This document shows, in pieces, positions 1 to 6,753 of a DNA stretch of 22,073 nucleotides. Numbering within the stretch: the stretch's first letter is position 1; the number at the start of each line of letters is the position of its first letter. The notes below the pieces were generated by a model. That model worked only from the letters and a program-made list of their open reading frames with translations. It made no database searches and was not told the DNA's origin. A program made the translations under genes and the position numbers. The stretch comes from Clostridia bacterium (lineage in GTDB: Bacteria; Bacillota; Clostridia; Christensenellales; Aristaeellaceae): positions 1-22,073 of the forward strand of contig JAKSQG010000010.1 of the NCBI GenBank assembly GCA_024404275.1. The letters are read 5' to 3'.

Positions 1-513
1 GATTCTACCTTTATGCATTCCGGTATGACCGGCTTGGCCAATATTGCCTACAACCAGAGCAACTCCACCGTGATCATTCTGGATAACTCTATCACCGGCA
101 TGACCGGCCATCAGCAGAACCCCACGACCGGTTATAACATCAAGGGTGATCCCGCAGGCAAGATCGATCTGGAAGCGCTCTGCCGTGCCATGGGCTTTGA
201 ACGTGTTCGCGTGGTGGATCCTTATGATCTGTCTGCCTGCGATAAAGCCGTCAAGGAAGAACTGGCTGCCGAAGTTCCTTCGGTCATCATCAGCCGCCGT
301 CCCTGCGCATTGTTGAAATATGTCAAGCATCAGCCGCCGCTCGAGGCTGACAATGACAAGTGCGTTGGCTGCAAGAACTGCATGCGGTTGGGCTGTCCTG
401 CCATCAGCATTAAAAACGGCAAAGCGGCTGTGGATGCAACACTGTGCGTAGGCTGCGGCGTTTGTACGCAGATGTGTCGCTTTGACGCACTGAAGGCCCG
501 GGAGGTAAAGTGA
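1..513 (+). CDS. iorA: Indolepyruvate:ferredoxin oxidoreductase alpha subunit, C-terminal part (5' end outside window)
   Basis: IorA and IorB oxidatively decarboxylate aryl pyruvates such as indolepyruvate to aryl acetyl-CoA and reduce ferredoxin in the cytoplasm. The reading frame is open from base 1 (D-S-T-F-M-H-S-G), so the gene enters from outside and 170 residues are visible. The part near the window edge, including DN-x-TGMTGHQ, fits the thiamine diphosphate-binding domain. The last 55 or so residues form a two-cluster ferredoxin-like domain, with CVGCKNC followed by GCP, and then CVGCGVC followed by QMC. The TGA stop lies one base before the iorB start, so the two genes are translationally coupled. 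An ATG at base 13 is internal and is not the true start. Confidence 0.93.
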   Translation, partial: DSTFMHSGMTGLANIAYNQSNSTVIILDNSITGMTGHQQNPTTGYNIKGDPAGKIDLEALCRAMGFERVRVVDPYDLSACDKAVKEELAAEVPSVIISRRPCALLKYVKHQPPLEADNDKCVGCKNCMRLGCPAISIKNGKAAVDATLCVGCGVCTQMCRFDALKAREVK

Positions 514-514
514 T

Positions 515-1081
515 ATGACCAAGAATATCATGATTGTCGGCGTAGGCGGACAGGGCTCTCTGCTGGCGAGTAAGCTGCTGGGCTATCTGCTGCTCAGTGA
601 AGGTTATGATGTAAAGGTTTCCGAAGTGCATGGCATGAGCCAGCGCGGCGGCAGCGTAGTGACGTATGTGCGCTTCGGCGAAAAAGTCTACAGCCCGATC
701 ATCGATCAGGGTGAGGCCGATGCGATCGTTTCTTTTGAACAACTGGAGGCTGCCCGTTATCTGCGTTATCTGAAGCCGAACGGCCGTGTGGTGACGAACA
801 CACAGCAGATCGATCCCATGCCTGTCATTACCGGCGCGGCGGTGTATCCCGAAAACCTGATTGAAAAGATGCGGGAAAAGGGCATTCAGGTGGATGCCAT
901 GGACTGCCTGACGCTGGCGGAACAGGCCGGTTCGGCAAAGGCGGTCAATCTGGTGCTGATGGGACGTCTTTCCGGATACTTCGATATTCCGGAAGAAAAA
1001 TGGATGGACGCCATTGAGCACTGTGTGCCTGCAAAGTTTGTGGATATCAATAAAAAAGCGTTCAAACTGGGACGCGGCTGA
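515..1081 (+). CDS. iorB: Indolepyruvate:ferredoxin oxidoreductase beta subunit
   Basis: This is the small partner of IorA (188 residues, the usual length of the gamma-domain subunit of 2-oxoacid:ferredoxin oxidoreductases). The N-terminus I-V-G-V-G-G-Q-G-S-L-L-A-S is the family's glycine-rich signature. It is followed by the EVHGMSQRGGSVVTYVR block typical of this domain. The start ATG follows the iorA stop by one base, and GGAGGT within the iorA end serves as the ribosome binding site. The stop is TGA, and a strong hairpin terminator follows, so this closes the operon. Confidence 0.93.
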   Translation: MTKNIMIVGVGGQGSLLASKLLGYLLLSEGYDVKVSEVHGMSQRGGSVVTYVRFGEKVYSPIIDQGEADAIVSFEQLEAARYLRYLKPNGRVVTNTQQIDPMPVITGAAVYPENLIEKMREKGIQVDAMDCLTLAEQAGSAKAVNLVLMGRLSGYFDIPEEKWMDAIEHCVPAKFVDINKKAFKLGRG

Positions 1082-1087
1082 TTCATG

Positions 1088-1118
1088 GGGCAGGGAGCGA
1101 TCCCTGCCCTTATCTTTT
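1088..1118 (+). terminator. Rho-independent terminator of iorAB
   Basis: A perfect 9-bp stem, GGGCAGGGA (1088-1096) and TCCCTGCCC (1101-1109), has a GCGA tetraloop and is followed by the T-rich tract TTATCTTTT. It lies 6 bases after the iorB stop. Confidence 0.85.
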
Positions 1119-1125
1119 GCCTGAA

Positions 1126-1155
1126 TTGACAGGGAAGAGACGGGAAGGGTATAAT
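1126..1155 (+). promoter_or_regulatory. Sigma-A-type promoter of the YgjP-like gene
   Basis: A consensus -35 TTGACA (1126-1131) and a consensus -10 TATAAT (1150-1155) are separated by 18 bases. The expected start of transcription near 1162 would leave a leader of only about 16 bases before the chosen ATG. Confidence 0.82.
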
Positions 1156-1177
1156 CGAAACAAGGAGAGTGATTGCG

Positions 1178-1750
1178 ATGCCGGTACTTGAGGAGATGAG
1201 CTATACGGTAACACGAAGCCGGCGCAAGTCGGTAGGCATACGGCTGATGCCGGATAGTAGCTTTGTGGTATCGGCACCGTTATTCATGCCTGAAAAAGAA
1301 CTGCAGAAGGTTCTTGGTTCCAAGCTGCCGTGGATGCGGAAAGCACAGAAAAACGCGGCAGAAAACGCAAAAAAAGCTGCTGAAGTAGGCGCATTGTCGG
1401 CGGAAGAGCTCAAGGAGCTTGCGGAGCGTGCATTGCAGGTGATCCCGGCACGGGTACGATATTTTGCACCGTTGGTGGGGGTCAGCTATGGGCGTATTAC
1501 CATCCGTAATCAGGTGAGCCGCTGGGGAAGCTGCAGCAGTGCGGGAAATCTCAATTTCAATTGTCTTTTGATGCTCGCACCTTCGGAAGTATTGGACGCT
1601 GTGGTTGTACACGAGCTTTGCCACAGAAAACACATGGATCATTCAGAAGCATTTTATGCCGAGGTGCGGCGGGTGTATCCCTCCTATGATAAATGGCAGC
1701 GATGGCTGAAAACGGAAGGCCCTGTGCTGATGAAGCGTATGTGGGGATAA
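1178..1750 (+). CDS. YgjP-like (DUF45/SprT-type) zinc metallopeptidase
   Basis: The product is a cytoplasmic protein of 190 residues in the YgjP-like metallopeptidase family; the substrate is unknown. The C-terminal third carries the zinc motif HELCH (145-149) and a downstream third ligand candidate, H155 in MDHSEAF, then the YPSYDKWQRWLK ending typical of the family. The conserved RWGSCS motif is at 115-120. The ATG at 1178 is chosen because AAGGAGA (1162-1168) sits 9 bases before it. An in-frame GTG at 1169 directly abuts that site and is too close. The gene has its own promoter and shares a bidirectional terminator with the convergent TetR gene. Confidence 0.88.
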   Translation: MPVLEEMSYTVTRSRRKSVGIRLMPDSSFVVSAPLFMPEKELQKVLGSKLPWMRKAQKNAAENAKKAAEVGALSAEELKELAERALQVIPARVRYFAPLVGVSYGRITIRNQVSRWGSCSSAGNLNFNCLLMLAPSEVLDAVVVHELCHRKHMDHSEAFYAEVRRVYPSYDKWQRWLKTEGPVLMKRMWG

Positions 1751-1753
1751 TAA

Positions 1754-1783
1754 AAAACGGTATGGCGTTGGCCATACCGTTTT
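1754..1783. terminator. Bidirectional terminator between the YgjP-like gene and tetR
   Basis: A perfect stem CGGTATGGC (1758-1766) and GCCATACCG (1771-1779) with loop GTTG is flanked by AAAA on the left and TTTT on the right. It therefore ends with U residues on either strand, which fits two convergent genes. Confidence 0.85.
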
Positions 1784-1792
1784 GAAATAACG

Positions 1793-2386
1793 TTAGCGTG
1801 AAGCGGGGGCGGCGAACAGGGAAGAGGACAACATGGATTGGAACAGGGTCCGGACACGGTCGGCTGTGACGGCAGTATCTTCTCCGTTTTTTCGACCGTT
1901 CGAGATGACACACCACAGACCGGAGCAGAACAGGGCTGCCAACGTTTCCGGCTTTTCAGCGGGGGTAAGCTCTGCGGAATGGGCAGAGATATAGGAAGTC
2001 ACCTGCTGAATGAGACTGTTGTAGGTCAGATTGTAAAGATACGGATTCTCCTGAGGGTCCAGATGACGGGAAAAATCATGATGGCGCAGGACCGTTTGCA
2101 GGATACATTCGAGCAGATTGGTATAGCCCAGTGTTACATTGTTTTCGGGGTTGTTTTCAATCTGCAGGCGATGATAATGAGCGATGGCTTCCTCGGTATA
2201 ATCTTTGAGCAGCTCCTCGGCCAAAGCAGCTTTATCCCCATAGTAGTTGTAGAAGGTGATACGGCTGGTGGCACCAATACGGCAGATTTCCGATACGGAA
2301 ATCTTCTCAAAAGGCTCGTTGTCAAGAAGGCTGATCAGCGTTTGCTTAATATTCCGCTTGGTGCGGAGAACACGTTTATCTTCCAT
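1793..2386 (-). CDS. TetR/AcrR-family transcriptional regulator
   Basis: The protein has 197 residues. The N-terminal domain (about 8-55) has the TetR helix-turn-helix pattern: TLISLLDNEPFEKISVSEI, then a turn, then SRITFYNYYGDKAAL. The rest is a helical ligand-binding and dimerization domain with no recognisable ligand signature. The ATG at 2386 has only a weak upstream GGGTG. A promoter at 2446-2473 and an inverted repeat at 2401-2439 lie directly upstream, which suggests autoregulation (inference). The targets are not evident. The nearest divergent neighbour is cutC, 213 bases away. The stop is TAA. Confidence 0.85.
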   Translation of the reverse strand: MEDKRVLRTKRNIKQTLISLLDNEPFEKISVSEICRIGATSRITFYNYYGDKAALAEELLKDYTEEAIAHYHRLQIENNPENNVTLGYTNLLECILQTVLRHHDFSRHLDPQENPYLYNLTYNSLIQQVTSYISAHSAELTPAEKPETLAALFCSGLWCVISNGRKNGEDTAVTADRVRTLFQSMLSSSLFAAPASR

Positions 2387-2400
2387 AAAAACACCCGGAT

Positions 2401-2439
2401 GTTGTTATTTGCTGCTTATAAATACAATTTAGCAACAAC
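2401..2439. promoter_or_regulatory. Inverted repeat, candidate operator for the TetR regulator
   Basis: GTTGTT (2401-2406), with GCT four bases later, is mirrored by AGCAACAAC (2431-2439). The right arm covers the expected transcription start of tetR. The arms are separated by about 20 bases, longer than a classic TetR palindrome, so the assignment is tentative. Confidence 0.35.
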
Positions 2440-2445
2440 AATATT

Positions 2446-2473
2446 ATTATACACAGGTTTTAAAAAAATACAA
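2446..2473 (-). promoter_or_regulatory. Probable tetR promoter
   Basis: On the minus strand, -35 TTGTAT (2473-2468) and -10 TATAAT (2451-2446) are 16 bases apart, which places transcription start near 2439. The rest of the gap between tetR and cutC (to 2587) is AT-rich. I see no convincing promoter for cutC and no small gene in it. Confidence 0.5.
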
Positions 2474-2599
2474 GAGGTTTGTTATTGTTAAGAAATATTT
2501 TTGTTGTCACAAGCAAAGCATGTTTTTGAGCGACAGCATGCAGGAATCAAACGAAAGTTGGCGAAAAGAACATAGGATTGAACTATCGGAGGTGAACCC

Positions 2600-3346
2600 A
2601 TGAGCAGAATTCTGTTGGAAGCGTGCTGCGGCTCGGCGGATGATGTACTGGAAGCAGTGAAGGGCGGAGCGGATCGTGTGGAGCTGAACTCCAACCTGTT
2701 TCAGGGCGGTCTGACGCCTTCCATTGGAACATTGGAGACGGTGCGTGCTCATACGGATATTCCTGTCATCGCGATGCTGCGTCCCCGCGGCGGCGGCTTT
2801 TGCTATACGGATATTGAATTTGAATGCATGCTGAAGGATGAAAAAGAACTGCTGAAGAACGGGGCAAACGGTGTGGTGTTTGGCTGCCTGCTGCCCGATG
2901 GCACGGTGGACAAGGAACGCTGCAAGCGGGTGATTGATCTGGCGGAAGGGAAACCAGTGGTGTTCCATCGGGCGATCGATGTAACTCCCGACTGGCGTCA
3001 GGCGCTGGATACGCTGATGGAATTGAAGGTGACCCGCGTATTGACCAGCGGTCAGGAACCGGATGTGTTTTTCGCGCTGGATACCATTGCCGAAATGATC
3101 CGCTATGCCGGCTCCAATATCGAGATTCTGCCCGGTGCGGGCATTACTCTGCGCAATGTGGATAAAGTGGTGGCAGCTACGGGCTGCACGCAAGTGCATC
3201 TGGCAAGGCATATCGCACGGCGGGATACCTCTGTGCAGCACAATCATGATATCTATTTTGGCGGCGCACTGTATCCGCCCGAAACGGAATACAATGTGAC
3301 AGACAGCGATTATTTTGCCGCTGTGCGCAAAAAAATTGGCGGATAA
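2600..3346 (+). CDS. cutC: CutC family protein (TIM-barrel)
   Basis: The protein has 248 residues, the normal length for CutC. Recognisable family blocks are LLEACCGSADD near the N-terminus, GADRVELNSNLFQGGLTPS, VIAMLRPRGGGFCY, VFGCLLPDGTVD, VFHRAIDV, RVLTSGQ, and the ending blocks ILPGAGI and VHLA. CutC has been linked to copper homeostasis, but its biochemical role is unsettled. A strong GGAGGTG lies 6 bases before the ATG. The stop is TAA, and the siroheme reductase gene starts 14 bases later, so the two are probably one operon. Confidence 0.9.
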   Translation: MSRILLEACCGSADDVLEAVKGGADRVELNSNLFQGGLTPSIGTLETVRAHTDIPVIAMLRPRGGGFCYTDIEFECMLKDEKELLKNGANGVVFGCLLPDGTVDKERCKRVIDLAEGKPVVFHRAIDVTPDWRQALDTLMELKVTRVLTSGQEPDVFFALDTIAEMIRYAGSNIEILPGAGITLRNVDKVVAATGCTQVHLARHIARRDTSVQHNHDIYFGGALYPPETEYNVTDSDYFAAVRKKIGG

Positions 3347-3360
3347 ACGGAGAACATACG

Positions 3361-4896
3361 ATGAATACCGAACTGTTTAAAAACGATTTGCCCGAATTCC
3401 GTGAGAAAACGGCTGATTTCTATGCCGGACGCCTGGATAAAAACGTATACAAGGGATTTTCGGGCTATTATGGCAGCTACGCCCAAAAGGGCGGTGAAAA
3501 GGGCATGCTGCGTCTGCGTATGACTGCCGGCCGTGTAACCAAGGAAAAGCTGGCGTTTGTTGCAGATGTTATTCGACGTTACGGCGTCAAGCGGGCGCAT
3601 TTTACGACCTGCCAATCCATCCAGCTGCATGACCTTGATGGTATGACGATTTCCAATATCATGGAGGAAGCACTGGAAAAGGACATCGTGACCATCGGTG
3701 CAGGCGGCGATTTTCCCCGCAATGTGATGTGTTCGCCTCTCAGCGGCGTGGAAGATGATGAATATTTCAATGTTCAGCCCTGGGCTGAGGCGGCGGCAGC
3801 GTATTTGATGGGCTTTATCAAGGCGGAAAAGATGCCGCGTAAGCTGAAGGTATGCTTTTCCTCCGGCCCCCGTAATGTGACGCATGCAACCTATCGCGAT
3901 CTGGGCTTTGCGGCAAGACCCGATGGGTGCTTTGATGTGTACAGCGCGGGCGGACTGGGCAATCACCCCCTTATGGGCGTGCTTGTGGCGGAAAAGGTGC
4001 AGCCGGAAGATATTCTCTATTACATCAAAGCCATGTGGTTGACTTTCCGTGCTTATGGCAACTATGAAAACCGAGGCAAAGCGCGTACCCGCTATATGCA
4101 AGAGGTTTGCGGCGGTCCCGAGGGGTATCGAGCTGCATATCTTGAAAAGCTGCAGGAAGCTTTGAAGGAAGACCTGAAGCTTAGCGTACAGGGGCAGCCG
4201 GTCGTCAAAGCGGGAGACGGTACAGAAGCTTCCGGCAAAGGGATATTGCCCCAGAAACAGAAGGGCTTGTATACTGTGATATGGCATCCCATCGGCGGAC
4301 AGCCCGATTTGGATACATTGTGTGCAGTCAGTGACGCTGTGGCGGGGATGGAAGCGGCGGAAATGCGTCTCGCTCCCGATGAAACCGCTTATATCGTCAA
4401 TCTGACCGGCAGCGAAGCCATGAAGCTGCTGGAAATCACTCAAAAAGACAGCGCTCAAACACTGTTTGAGACCTCGGTCAGCTGTATTGGTGCCGCAACC
4501 TGTCAGGTGGGACTGTGCGACTCACAGGCGCTGCTTGCTGCCTGCATTGAGGCGGTACGGAAAGCAGCCATCAAGGATGGTGCACTGCCGCAGATGCATA
4601 TTTCGGGCTGCCCGTCTTCCTGCGGCACGCATCAGACGGGAGCTATCGGTTTCCGCGGTGCAAGTAAGCGAGTGGACGGCAAAGCCGAAGCCGCCTTTGT
4701 GCTGACGGTCAACGGCTGCGAAGTACAGGGGAGAGAGATGATGGGCCGCGAAGTGGGGACCATCATAGAGAAGGATATTCCGGCATTTCTGGTGAAATTG
4801 GGGAATGCTGTGCAGGAGAGCGGGATGGACTATACGGCGTGGGCGGAAGTTTATCCGCAGGCGATCGACGCTGTTGCTGCAGAATACATTGCCTGA
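3361..4896 (+). CDS. Siroheme nitrite/sulfite reductase, ferredoxin-type
   Basis: This 511-residue cytoplasmic enzyme belongs to the nitrite/sulfite reductase hemoprotein family, which makes six-electron reductions of sulfite or nitrite. The siroheme-[4Fe-4S] ligands are visible as C375-x5-C381 (CIGAATC) and C417-x3-C421 (CPSSC). The first half has the ferredoxin-like repeat with RLRMTAGRVT, THFTTCQS-like HFTTCQSIQLHD, and RNVMCSPLSG. Which substrate it prefers cannot be told from the sequence, and no siroheme or sulfur assimilation genes lie next to it. It follows cutC by 14 bases with a weak CGGAGA site. The stop is TGA and a strong terminator follows. Confidence 0.88.
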   Translation: MNTELFKNDLPEFREKTADFYAGRLDKNVYKGFSGYYGSYAQKGGEKGMLRLRMTAGRVTKEKLAFVADVIRRYGVKRAHFTTCQSIQLHDLDGMTISNIMEEALEKDIVTIGAGGDFPRNVMCSPLSGVEDDEYFNVQPWAEAAAAYLMGFIKAEKMPRKLKVCFSSGPRNVTHATYRDLGFAARPDGCFDVYSAGGLGNHPLMGVLVAEKVQPEDILYYIKAMWLTFRAYGNYENRGKARTRYMQEVCGGPEGYRAAYLEKLQEALKEDLKLSVQGQPVVKAGDGTEASGKGILPQKQKGLYTVIWHPIGGQPDLDTLCAVSDAVAGMEAAEMRLAPDETAYIVNLTGSEAMKLLEITQKDSAQTLFETSVSCIGAATCQVGLCDSQALLAACIEAVRKAAIKDGALPQMHISGCPSSCGTHQTGAIGFRGASKRVDGKAEAAFVLTVNGCEVQGREMMGREVGTIIEKDIPAFLVKLGNAVQESGMDYTAWAEVYPQAIDAVAAEYIA

Positions 4897-4908
4897 TTTG
4901 AGCTTATC

Positions 4909-4961
4909 AGTGCCGCAAGTGAAAGCTTTATGCTTTTTGCTTGCGGCACTTGTGTTTTTTT
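4909..4961 (+). terminator. Rho-independent terminator of the cutC-reductase operon
   Basis: An 11-bp perfect stem AGTGCCGCAAG (4909-4919) and CTTGCGGCACT (4940-4950) has a smaller inner stem (AAAGC with GCTTT) and is followed by TGTG and seven T residues. Confidence 0.87.
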
Positions 4962-4978
4962 AACATAAATGATAAAAT
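4950..4978 (+). promoter_or_regulatory. Candidate promoter of the CydDC-like ABC operon
   Basis: TTGTGT (4950-4955) and TAAAAT (4973-4978) are 17 bases apart. The -35 region overlaps the end of the preceding terminator. Transcription would start near 4985, inside the inverted repeat at 4982-4999. Confidence 0.45.
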
Positions 4979-4981
4979 GCC

Positions 4982-4999
4982 AGTTGGTTTTAACTAACT
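4982..4999. promoter_or_regulatory. Inverted repeat, candidate repressor operator over the ABC promoter start site
   Basis: AGTTGGTT (4982-4989), TT, AACTAACT (4992-4999) is an 18-bp palindrome with one mismatched pair. Its position at the predicted +1 fits a repressor site, as with MarR- or TetR-type regulators of exporters. No regulator gene is adjacent. Confidence 0.45.
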
Positions 5000-5019
5000 A
5001 ACTTTTCGGAGGTAGATCC

Positions 5020-6753
5020 ATGCTTGACAAAAGACTGCTGGCGTTGCTGGGCAAGGACAAAAAGTACATCGTTTGGATGGTCATCTGTAATCTGCTGACA
5101 ACGGTTTGCAATGCAGCCATCGCTTTTTGCCTGTGCGGTGCGATCGACCTGGCATTGAAAGGGAGCGCACTTTCGGAATACCTGACCGTACTGTTGGCTG
5201 CAGCCGGTGCGGCGGCTCTGCGCTTTTTGCTGATTCTGATGAACGGCTCATACGGCGCCAGACTTGGCTCCAACGCAAAGGAGACACTGCGACGCCGCAT
5301 CTATGAAAAGACGGCGCGCCTTGGCACCTGCACCACCGACGGATTGTCACTGGCGTCTCTGACGCAGGTCAGTATTGAGGGTGTGGAACAGCTGGACCTG
5401 TACTATTCCACCTATATTCCGCAGTTCTTCTATTCAATGATCTCGCCTTTTTTGCTCTTCGCGCTGTTTATGTTTATCTCGGTACCCTCGGCAGTGATAT
5501 TGATCTGCTGCGTACCGCTGATCCCCGCCAGCATTATCGCTGTCAGTCGCTATGCCAAAAAGATCTTTGATAAATACTGGGGACAGTATACCAAGATGGG
5601 CGACGCCTTTCTGGATACCATTTCCGGCATGAAGGAACTGAAGATCTACGGCACCGACGGACGTGATCATGACCACATGAACAGTGAGGCGGAGGAATTC
5701 CGCAAGATCACCATGAAGGTGCTGACCATGCAGCTGGCTTCCACTACCATCATGGATCTGGTGGCATACGGCGGTGCAGGGCTTGGTATTGGCATTGCGG
5801 CGGCTTCGAATGGCTCCATTCATTCTCTGTTTGGTCTGTCGATGCCGGCGGCACTTTTATTTATTGTTCTGTCTGCGGTGGATTTCTTTCTGCCGCTGCG
5901 TGCCCTTGGCAGTGCCTTCCATGTCTCCATGAATGGCGCTACAGCGGGTAAAAAGATTCTGGCGCTGCTGGACACCCCCGAACCCGAATGGGGCAAGGAA
6001 GAGATTGGCAAAAAGGATATTGCGCTGAAGGACGTTGTGTTCTCCTATGACGGTCAGCGCATCGTGCTGGACCATGTGAGTATGGAAGCCCCTTCAGGCA
6101 GTCTGACAGCCATTGTAGGCCGTTCCGGCTGCGGAAAATCCACAGTGGTGTCGCTGCTGTCCGGCCTCAGACAGGTGAAGAGCGGCAGCGTGACGGTTGG
6201 CGGAACGGAACTGAAAAAGCTGAGCCGCGACAGCTTTTATCAGCATGCAGGGGTGGTATCCTGCAATACGCATCTGTTCACCGATACGGTACGTAATAAT
6301 TTCCGTATTGCCAAGCCGGATATCACGGATACGGAGATCATGCAGGCATTGAAAAATGTGGATATGGACGCTTTCATTGCCCAGGCTGGCGGTCCTGATC
6401 TGGAACTCAGAGAGGATACCGTTAATCTTTCGGGCGGTCAGCGTCAACGGCTGGCACTGGCTGTGGCACTGAGTGCAGACAAGGACATCTATTTCTTTGA
6501 TGAGGTGACTTCCAACATCGACGCGGAATCCGAAGATATCATAATGAAGAATATCTACGGTTTGAGCCGTGAAAAGACCGTGGTGATGATCTCCCATCGC
6601 CTGAAAAACGTGGTGAAGGCAGATAGGATTTATGTGCTGGACGGCGGCAAGGTGGTTCAGCTGGGCGATCATCAGCAGCTGATGGCAGAGAATGGCGTGT
6701 ATCAGGCGCTTTACAACGAACAGAAAGCACTGGAGGAGGGGAAGATCAAATGA
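5020..6753 (+). CDS. ABC exporter half-transporter, CydD-like (permease plus ATPase)
   Basis: The 577-residue protein has an N-terminal transmembrane domain (about 1-320) and a C-terminal ATPase. The permease matches the CydD type: YYSTYIPQFFYS, then PLIPASII, then FLDTISGMKELKIYGTD and the stretch before TMKVLTMQL. In the ATPase, Walker A is 367-375 (GRSGCGKST), the signature is LSGGQ (470-474), Walker B ends D494-E495 and the switch histidine is H526. The Q-loop glutamine is replaced by Cys (VVSC, C415). CydDC exports glutathione or cysteine or moves heme, but no cytochrome bd genes are nearby, so the substrate is unknown. GGAGGT precedes the ATG. The stop overlaps the next start. Confidence 0.87.
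   Translation: MLDKRLLALLGKDKKYIVWMVICNLLTTVCNAAIAFCLCGAIDLALKGSALSEYLTVLLAAAGAAALRFLLILMNGSYGARLGSNAKETLRRRIYEKTARLGTCTTDGLSLASLTQVSIEGVEQLDLYYSTYIPQFFYSMISPFLLFALFMFISVPSAVILICCVPLIPASIIAVSRYAKKIFDKYWGQYTKMGDAFLDTISGMKELKIYGTDGRDHDHMNSEAEEFRKITMKVLTMQLASTTIMDLVAYGGAGLGIGIAAASNGSIHSLFGLSMPAALLFIVLSAVDFFLPLRALGSAFHVSMNGATAGKKILALLDTPEPEWGKEEIGKKDIALKDVVFSYDGQRIVLDHVSMEAPSGSLTAIVGRSGCGKSTVVSLLSGLRQVKSGSVTVGGTELKKLSRDSFYQHAGVVSCNTHLFTDTVRNNFRIAKPDITDTEIMQALKNVDMDAFIAQAGGPDLELREDTVNLSGGQRQRLALAVALSADKDIYFFDEVTSNIDAESEDIIMKNIYGLSREKTVVMISHRLKNVVKADRIYVLDGGKVVQLGDHQQLMAENGVYQALYNEQKALEEGKIK

Noticed and set aside
1169..1177. GTG at 1169 as start of the YgjP-like gene
   Set aside because: It directly abuts the AAGGAGA binding site; the ATG at 1178 has proper spacing.
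3310..4458. 382-codon minus-strand open frame opposite the siroheme reductase
   Set aside because: The plus-strand gene has clear cluster and siroheme motifs; the antisense translation has none.
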